From Rhabdornis inornatus (lineage: Eukaryota > Chordata > Aves > Passeriformes > Rhabdornithidae): a stretch of 64,000 nucleotides of DNA. Location: contig VWZS01003642.1 of the NCBI GenBank assembly GCA_013397075.1, positions 52,019 through 116,018 of the forward strand. The letters are read 5' to 3'. The stretch's first letter is position 1; each line of letters starts with the position of its first letter. Shown here in pieces: positions 1 to 9,570 of the stretch. The position numbers and the translations under genes are program-made. The notes under the pieces are model-generated. The model had not been told where the DNA came from and did not search any database. It saw only the letters and a list, made by a program, of their open reading frames with translations.

Positions 1-1859
1 CAGAAAAAAAAAAAAAAAGAAGAAAATAAAAGGAGATATACCTTACAGTGTCTTCTGTACTAAAATGTTTTGGTTATTTTGTAGCTACTACAGCTCTCAT
101 TCAGTCCTGATGACGGTAGATGTCTTTGTGGTAAAAAAAGCTACATCCCAGTATCTCTTATGGAGAAAAAGTAAGATTCCCTAACAGGTAACCCTTGATA
201 CCTGCTGCAATAGGCACTAAAGAGTTTAAATAAAATTTTTAAAATAGTAAATTTTTTTTAAAAGTGTGCTACTTACTTGTCTAATTTTCCTACTGAAGAA
301 AAGATAGTGTTACTTCTTTTGTGTTTGGAGGTTATGTAGAGAAAGCAGCTCCAAGAACAATCACAAAGGAACATTCACTAAATATCCATATCACTGCTGA
401 CTACGTCACAATGACCCTGAGCAGAGGAGGAAAAGGTGTTCCAAATGTGTCAGGTCTAAGGAATGCAATGAATATGCAATAACTATTTTAGTTGGAAGGT
501 TGTGTATAGTAAAAGCTAATTTTTTTGGCTCAGTAATTCTTTGTGCACTGGCTTTTTTCCCCAGCTCATTGGTTAATGTGTTGGGTTGAGACCATGAAAC
601 TTGCTATTCCTTTTTTTCACTGTATACACTGTGGTAAGTAACTTTGTCTGCTTTCTCACCAATAAGTCAGATTATAACTCTCTCCTGTAAAGCACATTTT
701 TATGTATTATGAAAGTGAATTTTAAAGAAATAGCTATTCTATAAAATTTTGTCAATGATTGCTACAAATCTAACTCTTCAATCCACTGATGTGTTTCCTT
801 TATTCTGTGTGTTCTGGTGTCTGTTGGGGTCTGATTTTCTGTCCGGCTAGTATTCACACAATGGGATTCACCAAGGCCAGTTGCTAATACAACTTCTTCA
901 GGGATTGCACTACATGCAGTATTGCGCAACCAGAGTTTATCATGATTAGTTTTGTCACTTACATGTTTTCATCACGGTACAATTAAGTAGACAATGTGCT
1001 AAAGATTAATTGAACATAGAGTGAACAAGCCCTCATCCAGGTCACACTCTCCTTAGAGTGAATTTAGTCAGCTTTTCCCTTACACCTTCTCACTGGATAG
1101 ATATACAGCCTGCCAACATAACTGTGTTAGGATGGTATGTATTTCGTATGAAATACCATAAGAATGCTTAAGAATTATAAACAGATTGAAACTTGGTGTT
1201 TTATAGCTTTTCACTTAAAAATCCAGCATCATGCATATAACACAAGTTTTTAGAGACTCTCTATTGCAAATGTTTATTCTTTCTACTCAGACCAGTGCCA
1301 GCTATGAAGAAGGTACATGAAGGAGAGAGCAATGGGTATGTTCCTTAAAGACCTAGATGGGGTTTCAGAACTTTCTGACATTTTATCTTGTGTATAGCTT
1401 ATAGAGACATTAACTCTAGCACGATAGGTGTATGTAATTACTTTGCTTTGAGCAAAGTTTGATTATCACCCTATCGTGATCTGTTAATTAAACTGTAGTT
1501 TAATATCCCTACCACCAAATTTAATTTAATACTCCTACCTCCTTTATTTCTGTTTCTGTAGGTTGCTTTAGGCAGGAAAAGACTACGTATTTGTAATACA
1601 ATTTTATTAATTTCTTTGATTAATTTCAATGTCAGCTGGAGGAAAAAAGTATTATTCAACCCAAACACATGATAAGTACACTGGAATAAAATAAGAATTC
1701 CTCTTATCTACTGGGACAGAGAATAGACAGCTCCTTTTATATCCAGAATTCAGATTAATTCTCCATGCTACAACAAAAGAGTGCTGGACGTCTGATAATA
1801 AAAAGTTTACTGCCAAAACTGACCAAGCTTTGTGATGAGACCTTCAGGGGAGAGGTGGT
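1..1859. other. Upstream flank of NXNL2, nothing recognised
   Basis: AT-rich non-coding DNA with an A-rich stretch at its very start (about 4-18). No exon, repeat family or RNA gene could be recognised. An RGATTA-type (OTX/CRX-like) hexamer sits at 1752-1757, a few hundred bases upstream of the promoter. CRX drives photoreceptor genes, so this is worth noting, but a single hexamer is expected by chance. Confidence 0.5.
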
Positions 1860-2070
1860 GAGCTCCATGGCGAGCTGAGGGGGCCCGGCGCACTGTTTAC
1901 TGCTTACTGTTTATGACTACTGTTTAAATTTATTGGAAGCTGGACATCTTCAGCTGTACTTACCTGCTCTGAAAGCCGACTTGGTGCTCAGAGGAACAGG
2001 GGGAAGGGGCCGCGTCTCCCAGGCTGCGCTGGGCGCTGGACGCTGGGCGGGCCCGGGCGGTGGCGGGGGC

Positions 2071-2076
2071 TATAAA
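2071..2076 (+). promoter_or_regulatory. NXNL2: TATA-like box, candidate NXNL2 core promoter
   Basis: A TATAAA hexamer followed by GCGG sits in an otherwise GC-rich context, 50 bases before the n that marks lost sequence and on the same strand as the gene. The sequence between it and the surviving coding part would be 5' UTR plus the lost start of exon 1. Its role is inferred from position; no transcript start was observed. Confidence 0.4.
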
Positions 2077-2123
2077 GCGGCGGCAGTGCCGTGGGAGGGT
2101 GGCGGTGTGGCGCTGGGGGAAGN

Positions 2124-2281
2124 TGCGACTTCTACACGGAGCTGCTGGAGGAGACCGAGCCCCCCGCCCCCTTCGAGGTCGTCTTCATCTCCTCCGACCA
2201 CAGCGCCGAGGAGATGGTGGGCTACATGCGTGCCATGCACGGGGACTGGCTGGCGCTGCCCTTCCACGACCCCTACAAGCA
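2124..2281 (+). CDS. NXNL2: NXNL2 exon 1, 3' part only (nucleoredoxin-like 2, RdCVF2)
   Basis: Encodes 52 residues plus two bases of a split codon, starting at the Cys of the CDFYTEL motif and running through PFEVVFISSD and LALPFHDPYK. These match vertebrate nucleoredoxin-like protein 2, a thioredoxin-fold protein of the nucleoredoxin family that supports survival of photoreceptors and olfactory neurons. The exon ends at 2281 at a strong donor (CA|GTGAGT), and the split codon CA+T restores His as in the family (PY-K/R-H). Compared with the roughly 156-residue human protein, about 48 N-terminal residues are absent, including the start codon and the CxxC/CxxS-type redox site. The single n at 2123 abuts the surviving frame, so this is an assembly loss rather than gene decay. 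Nothing upstream of the n encodes the missing part. With exon 2 the recovered protein is 108 residues. Confidence 0.93.
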
Positions 2282-2285
2282 GTGA
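2124..2285 (+). other. NXNL2: Intron-retained short NXNL2 reading frame
   Basis: If intron 1 is not removed, translation continues one codon past the Lys of HDPYK: CAG (Gln) followed at once by the stop TGA at 2283-2285. In the mouse and human NXNL genes a short thioredoxin-like form (RdCVF/RdCVF2) arises from exactly this kind of intron retention and acts as an extracellular trophic factor, while the spliced long form is the intracellular redox protein. The sequence shows that the option is preserved; whether this bird uses it is inference. Confidence 0.6.
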
Positions 2286-5200
2286 GTACCGCGGCCAGCC
2301 CGCCGCAGCCAGGGCGCCCCTGCCCCCAGGGCCGGGAGAGGGCGGGCCGGGGAGCACTCCTGCAGCCGTGACCGGGAGGCCTTGGTGAGAACCCCCCGGA
2401 ACCTCCAGCTCTGCCCCGTCAGCCCGCGCCTGCCTTCCCGCTGGAGGAGCCCAGGTCGCCCGTGCCCCCGCCCGAGCCGCGGCTGCCGCTGGCTGTCGCT
2501 CACTGAGACAGCTCGCTCGCTTGGTTTTAGCCCGTCCCACATGTAGAGGACGCGGTTTTGCGCTCTTCGTTTGGATACGAAGAGATGTTTGAGTAAGAGT
2601 TAGTAAAGACCCCATGTGTTGAAGAGATGAGTGAGGTAAAAAGAAATGAATGGCAAGTGAGGATCAAGTGATTGCTTTTCAGTACTGCGAGAGTCCTTAC
2701 TAAGATTGGTCTGCACTGTCTAGGTTACTGCTCTGGGAAAAAGACGAAGAATCAGCAAAACTTGTAACTGAAGAACTTGAAGCAGAGCAAACTGTGAAGA
2801 ATTTCAGACAGATAAAGTATCAGCTGGAGTTTAGCAGTGGCATACTGTCCCTGATAACTGGGGTGTAAAATTCCAGTGCTGTTCAGTTTCCAAAGTGCCA
2901 TTCCTGTAGGCAGCTTGCTCATGAAAACAGCAAAAGGAAAAGGCTGTGTGTAAGTAACAGGGTGAAGGATGATACCAAGAAGTGTTTTGATTACCTAAGT
3001 CAAGGGTGGAGACTCATTTGGATGACTTTCAGAAATCTGATTTAGCTCCTATAAGTATAGATTGGGATTACAGGAGCACAAATAAGATGTTCAGGTTTAC
3101 TGAAATGCCTGTAATTGTAGACTTGAAATACCTGTAAATACTGGTAAAGGAATTTTCTTTTCCCCCACTCTTTAAATTAGTAGATTGTGGAAAATTTTTT
3201 TTCCAGGTGGTATCAAATTTAAGAATGTAATACAATTTTTAAATGTAGTTTGGGCAGATTAATTATTCTAATAAAGAATGTTTTCTAGTGCATCTAGTAA
3301 CTTCTAGCTTTCCTTTTAATTCTAGATCCATCCCAGTGTGCTACCTGGTGTGTAACACTCCAGCTACTCACTCAGCAGGGAACATGTTTGCTGATCTTGT
3401 TTTCTCAGTGCAGTTTAACAAACTCACGAGCTAATAACTTGAAGCCAGGAGCAATTTCATCCCCTCTTGGCTCATTCCTGGGTGCCAACTGCCAGTTGAT
3501 GTTATGCCTTTTTGGTGACAGTTCCCTCTGGCTTAAATATTATTTTCCATGGTTCTCTACCATCTTCCCAGGCAGTAATTGTATTTGATATCTAGTAATC
3601 ATAATAGAATGCAGGCAAGTTTCCTGATGTAGCACTTGAAGTCCGTGCACCCTGCAAGCTGTTCAGCATGGCCCATGGAAATGCGCTTACAGATTCGTCC
3701 TCTGTGGATTAGAGGTCTATTTCTGACTGCTCTTGCTCAAGCCATGCAGAGTGGAGGCAAAGAGATAGTTTAATTGGCTTTTCTGGGCCATCCTGTAATG
3801 TCCTTCACAGTTCTGCAGAGAAGCATGGCTTGTCCAGCCAGATGACTCTGAGATCACCGCGGCTTACTGAAGAACAAAGTGCAGAGGGATATGAACAAGC
3901 AATGTTTTTTAAGTTGTGTTTCTCACATGTAACAATAAAGGACCGTGTGGAGCTGTTCAAGGTGCTTAGGTTGGATTAACTGGTAGTTTGGTGTCAGGGA
4001 TATTGGTGAATCATTGTAGACTTACAGAGGATCTGTATTCACTAAACCAAACTATAATTCTGGCTAGATACTAGTCCTAATTAAGAATATAATTTGTAAA
4101 AATTGATGAGATAATAATTGTATTATTAATATGTTTAAATTTATTAATATTTTTAAAGTTCCATTGCAATTAATTGAATTGGTTATTGGTTTTTTGACTG
4201 TGTAAAGAAGGCATTTAGTATGTTCAGTGAGGTTAAAATATCCTAGCTGGTTGCTTCAGTGTTTAAGGTACATAATTGCAGCACAGACTGATGTCTCCTC
4301 CAGACACAACAGAGCCATTTTTAAGTATGTCATCCAAAATACTTTTCAACAACAGAAGCACAGAGTTTCTTGGTGATGAATTTTGTCTTAAGAAAGAGCC
4401 AGCATTCCTACTTGTAGTGTGTGAAGCCTAACACTGCAGTGTCAAGCCTACCTTCAGAGATGCAAAATACTGAATTCTAAGCAGGATCTCCAGACTCTTC
4501 CATGATTTCAGTCCTGACTATTTCCCAGGGATGGGACTGCACCTTTACTACTTCATGCAGTCTGTGGTATGCCTAATAGGAAATGTCGCTCCTGATGCTT
4601 TTACTGTCTGCAGGTTAATGTAAATTTTTTGTTGCCTGAGGCACAGGATTTTGATTCTTAAAGTGGGGTATGAAGACAGTCTGGTCAAGAGTGAGCACTT
4701 GGAAGAGGAAGAGGGTATTAGAGAGAAAAAGCAGGTGTAGGACAGAGCATGTCAACAGCAAATGCTGTTAAATAGGATTGATGTTTTGATGATGGTACAC
4801 AAAGACATACTGCTGGTGTTTGTATTAGCCCTGTGGTGAAAGGCATCATATTTTGTGAGGGTTCCTTGTGTATACAGGAGTTCTTGCAGGCTGCCAGGTA
4901 GGCAGGTATTTATTGAGTTGGCCTGTACAGCTCAGTAAAAATTAGAATCATAGAGAATGCCCATAAAAAGAAAATAAAAATGTTGTGTGTCTGTTTTATA
5001 TTAGGAAGCTTTATGTATGAGGGTGGATTGGCACCTGCAGGAATACTGGGGAGGATGGGGTGTTGAAAAACAAAGGTAGAATAATGTTGAGAGTTGAGAA
5101 CAATTGCTTAGTTCATAGACTTTTTAGACTTCTATTGCAAAATCTCAGCAGACACTTTAAAATTGAATCCCAAGCATGTGACATGCATGCTTATGACTAA

Positions 5201-7904
5201 GATTTAACAATGCTGAAATTTCACAGCTAAAAGAAAATACTTACAGGTGGGTACTACAGGGCAGACTGCTGGAAGAAGATGAGCAAGATGCCCATCACTT
5301 TCATGTGACAGCACTTCCAAGTGAAAGCTGTTATAATTCAAGTGTTGTCAGATATCACATTACACATGTGTATCAAATTTACCTTTTGTGTTCTCAAGAT
5401 TATATTATAGCTGCCCCGTGTTGTCTACATCTCAAGAACCCTCTTGCATATCGATCTGAAACCCTTATATAAACATATTCACTTTTGTTGTGACTCAGCC
5501 TGGGTAGGCAGTCAGGCCCCAGACAGCTGCTGGGTCACTCCCTGCCCCCACGAGATGGGGGAGAGAATGTGAAGGGTCAAAGTGAGAACACTTAGGGGTT
5601 GAAATGAAAACAATTTGATAGATAAAGCAAAAATGAAGGTACACAGGCTAAGCAAGATACGGAATTCATTCACTACTTTCCATTCACTGACAGATATTTA
5701 ACAGTTTCCAGCATAGGGGGCCTCATCCTGTAATGATTGCATGGGAAGATAAATCTCCTGGCTCTGAATGTTTGGTCCTTTCCCCCTTTTTTCTTCAGCT
5801 TTTACAGCTGATCATAGTGTTAGGTGGTGTGGACCATCCTTTGGTCGCTTGAGATCGGCTGTCCCAGCTGTGCCTCCTCACAGATTCTTGTGCACCCTCA
5901 GCGTACTCATGGCATGGTAGGATGAGAAAAGGCCCTGGTGCTGGGCAAGCACTGCTCAGCAATAGCTAAAACATTGGTATGTTATCAGTACTGTTTTGGT
6001 ACACACCATGTGAGCTGCTGTGAAAAAAAAAAATTAGCTCCCGGCCAATGTCAGGATTATCTAGAAATACAAAATTTGTGCTCTCAAAAAAATTTCATCC
6101 AACCTTTTCTTAAGAATCAAAAGATCTAACAATGGCTGTGACTTCCAGTTCACCTCAGTCTTAATATCATGGGTTTTTATTTCTATTTATGGTTTAATGA
6201 TGCTGTGAGTTGCCACTGGAGTTAGTCCCATGGCACATATGTGGTTTGTACAGATGAGTCATGGGGTTTTAGGTCCCTATTAGAGAGAATGATCTTAATA
6301 TGCTTGAAGTCATTTTTGTAAGCACATGTACCTATGTACACAGTGATTAAGAAGCATTGTCTCCAGAACTCTTTCTGGGCCTTCTTCAGGTCCGTCCATC
6401 TTGCAAGTTGCACACAAATGTAAGCAAAATCTGTGCAGGCTTCAGTCTGGTTTGATGCAAGCAACCTTCCATCCTAAGGCTATCTGAACAAGATGCCATG
6501 CTGGGCTGGATATATGCATTCCCCTAGGAAAGTAAAGTGTGATTCCAGTCTCCATATCAAATTACCTTCAGTCTCCTAGTACTCTGTCTCTGACTGCTTC
6601 AATTGCGTTTATCACCCACTGAGCCAATAAAAAGTGTCTTCCACCCATCTTGTTTGTGGTATGAGGTGACAGTAGTTTTACACGGCTTCTACGCACACTT
6701 GTTTGGAATGTATTTTTGTTTGTATCTGTTTGAGCAGATTTTGGAAAGGTCTGTGGGGATTGTTGGTTGATTGCTTGTATGTCACAATTCACTGAGAAAG
6801 CAAACCTGGTCCATACTTATTGTTGCTGCTTCCGTAATATTTCCTGCATTATTGCTCAGCCAACATAATGGCAGAGCAGTGCCCTTCACCTGTTGATTTT
6901 TCTTCTCTTAAGGAAAAATACAGAAGGAGAGGCATGTTTCAGGAATGCCTTATCTGGGTCAGTATTTCACTTAAGTCTTATTCTTCAGTATTTTTTTTCC
7001 TCCCAGGAAATCATTGAGAGTGTCATATATGAGTGTCAAGTATTTTTTAACAATGTCTACATTTTCTTTCTACTCAAATTTCTTTGGTGTTCGAACCTCG
7101 TACAGCAAATGTTCTTGCTTGTGGTGATGGTGCTCAGGCAGCTTATTTCCATTAAGAGTTTTAAGTATGTTCTGAGAGAGATTTGTAAGTGTTTTACAAT
7201 TTGGCTATTCTGTTACTGCTTGTTTTGTGTCTCTCCTCTGGTTCTTCTAAAGTTGCAGAGGAGGAGTCGAAATTTTTTCTTTGGCAACACAGATGGGTGG
7301 CTCTCATTGCAAATATTTTGATTGCTCACTTTTCTGTATGTAGAAGGCCTATTCCACTGAGGGAGTTTAAGAAATATCTTCAGTCTCTTCCATTTACACT
7401 GAAAGATTATGCATCATGCTTTAATGGTGATTGCAGGAACTAGCACTATGGGACACTTCAGCGTATTTATAGGGGAATGAATATCAAATGCTAATCTAAG
7501 TGAGATCCTTCTTCCATCCTGCAAAAAGGGCCCAGAATGACATCTGCTTTGGGCTAGGAAAAGCAGGGTGGAAGAGTATGTCAAACTTTGCTTCTCTGGA
7601 CATCTTTTACATGTCCAAGAGCCTCTGCTCCTGTGGAAACCGTAGGCAGCAGAGCATTTATTTACAGGAAGGATGCTGCAGCTCTCTGAACTCTCAGAGC
7701 TACATTTCACTGTGTAGGCTTCCCACTGCAGCCTTGTTCATCTCCTTACACTACCCAGTGCTCTGCCTCAAACTCTGAGGAAACCCAAGCACCCATCGCT
7801 TCTGCTCTCCCATGTGTCCTGTCCAGAGTAGCTGCATAAGAGAGTAGGAGTTTTCTTTAAATGCTCCTAATGGTGTGTTTTATTTTTAATTTTTTTTCCC
7901 TCAG
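2282..7904 (+). other. NXNL2: NXNL2 intron 1
   Basis: A 5.6-kb intron with a GTGAGT donor at 2282 and a polypyrimidine tract plus CAG acceptor ending at 7904. Apart from the GC-rich first 260 bases (CpG island) and an antisense LTR at 5486-6058, it is ordinary AT-rich sequence. Open frames within it (for example about 6893-7321 and 7500-7778) have no recognisable protein similarity and no splice context. The phase fits both exons. Confidence 0.9.
5486..6058 (-). mobile_element. Old solo LTR of an avian endogenous retrovirus (ERVL-like), antisense in intron 1
   Basis: Read on the plus strand, the block begins TGTTGTGACTCAGCC, then shows a GATGGGGGAGAGAAT segment, a GGAATTCATTCAC segment, a region near 5780-5880 corresponding to the LTR core promoter, and ends near CCCGGCCAATG. 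This order matches a very common bird LTR as I remember it, here reverse-complemented, so the element lies on the minus strand. It is well diverged: the TATA region on its own strand has decayed to TGTAAAAG. No internal retroviral genes lie next to it, so it is a solo LTR. Ends are accurate to about 10 bases and no clean target duplication was seen. The ERVL assignment is from memory and less certain than the LTR call. Confidence 0.75.
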
Positions 7905-8073
7905 TGATCTGAAGAAGAAATACAACATCACGGCAATTCCTAAGCTGGTGATTGTGAAACAAACTGGAGAAGTCATTACTGACAAGGGAAGAAAACAGAT
8001 CAGAGACAAAGGGCTATCCTGTTTCCGGAACTGGCTTGAGGGTGCAGATATCTTTCAGAATTTTTCTAGTTAA
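7905..8073 (+). CDS. NXNL2: NXNL2 exon 2, C-terminal half with stop codon
   Basis: Starts right after a canonical TTTTCCCTCAG acceptor; its first base completes the His codon from exon 1. It encodes 55 residues after that His, including KKKYNITAIPKLVIVKQ, GEVITDKGRKQIRDKG and a C-terminus ending DIFQNFSS, and stops with TAA at 8071-8073. The Ile-Pro in TAIPK is the cis-proline loop typical of thioredoxin folds, located opposite the redox site in the fold. The match to vertebrate NXNL2 is close over the full exon, with no frameshift or internal stop. Two coding exons is the usual structure of the gene. The protein is a nucleoredoxin-like, thioredoxin-fold factor implicated in photoreceptor and olfactory maintenance. 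Confidence 0.96.
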
Positions 8074-8520
8074 AATGTTGACAAATACAAGCAAGAAAAG
8101 GTATTGTGGAAAACTTGGTAGAGCTCTGAAAAGCTTCTTGCTTTGAAGCTCAGAATGAGAAGGGTAAGGCTTATTTATTTATCTTTACTTCTAAACAAAT
8201 TTTGGGTTTGACTTGAAGATCAGTTATTCCAGTGTCATAAAATGCAATTATTGTTATATTTGTATTGTTCTGTCTATGGTATTTATTATGAACCACAGCA
8301 TTCCAAATAATACTGAAGAACTTCAGAAGAATAGGCTGTCTAGACAGTAATAATAGAAACCTGTGAAATCTATGCAAACACTTACTTTGCAAAGTCAACA
8401 TAGTAAAAATAAATGCAAAAAAACTTATTTATTGATGGCATTTTTTCTAAGTGATTAGCACATTTTATTAAGAAAATGAAACTGTTTGCTTTAATAAATT
8501 AATTACTGTTTATGAAATAT
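8074..8520 (+). terminator. NXNL2: NXNL2 3' UTR with candidate poly(A) signals
   Basis: AT-rich sequence downstream of the stop. AATAAA hexamers lie at 8408-8413 and 8493-8498, each followed by T/GT-rich sequence that could act as a downstream element. The true cleavage site and UTR length cannot be fixed without transcripts. Confidence 0.55.
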
Positions 8521-8718
8521 GTCTCATGATTTCCTTATCTACCTCAACAAGAATAATCAGAAAACATAATGATTTTTAAATAGAACACATTTGTTTGTCA
8601 GTACTGAACAAATATTCTTCTACTTTATTTTAGTTTTATTTGATTTATTTTTATTTATTTATAGTTCTGCTCAGTTTTCCTTACCCCTGGATTTTAAAAC
8701 TTGGCCCTATAAGCAAAG

Positions 8719-8785
8719 TGTAGGATTGGAACTAGATGATCTTTAAGGTCCTTTCCAACACAAGCCATTCTATGGTTCTGTGATG
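8719..8785 (+). mobile_element. CR1 LINE, short 3' tail fragment
   Basis: A GGAACTAGATGATCTTTAAGG stretch leads into CCTTTCCAACACAAGCC and ATTCTATGGTTCTGTGATG, the 3' end of avian CR1 elements with their 8-bp ATTCTRTG terminal repeats. Only about 65 bases are present, as usual for heavily 5'-truncated CR1 copies. Orientation is plus. Confidence 0.85.
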
Positions 8786-9490
8786 TTAGCTCCCAGGTTA
8801 ACATCAGGTCAGGTTAAGAAGAAACTGTTTTCCATCTTTTCTTTTGCCAAAATATGTAGAAGCAAACATCAAAAATTATACCAAGTCTCTCTGATAATTG
8901 CTCATGTTGTATTTAAAGCACAGCTTGATTTGCTATCCCTTCATGGTTGGGCTCCAGCCCAGACATCAATGCAATTTATGAGCCAAAAAAAACCACTTCC
9001 CATGCAAGCCAAATGTTTGTTGATTAGAATTTAAAGACTTTTTTAACAGAGTTATTATTGTTTCAATTACAAGCACTTACGTTGCTAACACCTGAAGTCT
9101 GGTGGACTCAATTTGGAGCAAGAGAGCCTGCGTCCATCAGTTGTAGTGCTCCAGTTCTGTGTAGTGTCCCAGCAAATCTTTGTGACCCTGAGGGGTCACA
9201 GTTCTCTGACTGTACCCAGAATTCTGACTTCCTGTCCATCCCCTGGGCTATGTGCATTAGTAGAGGGTCCAAAATTTAAGGTGTGTGAATAATTGTATCA
9301 TTTAAAAACAAACCTGTGTCATTTTCTTGTAATGAGGGGAAAAAAATTCTCTGAAGAGTGGGAATGTAAAAAGCCACATGTACTTCACACTAGGTAAGAA
9401 GCAAGTACTCCAGAGAAACTGATTTTGAAATGAAAAATAATAACTCTAGAAAGTGTACAGCAGAGTTGTGAGTTCTGAGTACCTTTTAAC

Positions 9491-9570
9491 AGTTTTTAAA
9501 ATTACATCTTTTAAATTTTAAAATTTTAAATTTTTAATTTTTTTTAAATTTTATATTTTAAAATTACATG
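9491..9570. repeat. AT-only low-complexity tract
   Basis: About 80 bases of T/A runs built from TTTTAAA-like words, flanked by two copies of TTTAAAATTACAT (near 9495 and 9557). It is partly self-complementary and would be expected to melt or form cruciform structure easily. Confidence 0.7.

Larger units (their letters stand above)
1866..2545. promoter_or_regulatory. NXNL2: CpG island spanning NXNL2 promoter and exon 1
   Basis: Base composition switches abruptly from AT-rich to strongly GC-rich with many CpG dinucleotides near 1866, and returns to AT-rich after about 2545. The island covers the TATA-like box, the surviving part of exon 1 and the first bases of intron 1, as usual for an avian promoter island. 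The single n at 2123 lies inside it; GC-rich DNA of this type is poorly covered by short reads, which probably explains the missing sequence. Edges were judged by eye. Confidence 0.8.

Noticed and set aside
2091..2123. ATG at 2091 as the NXNL2 start
   Set aside because: It is in frame only through the n; the 11 codons before the n do not resemble the NXNL2 N-terminus, and about 48 residues including the active site would be missing.
2070..2615. 181-codon minus-strand frame across NXNL2 exon 1
   Set aside because: GC-rich CpG islands hold long antisense frames by chance; it crosses the n at 2123 and the real coding evidence is on the plus strand.
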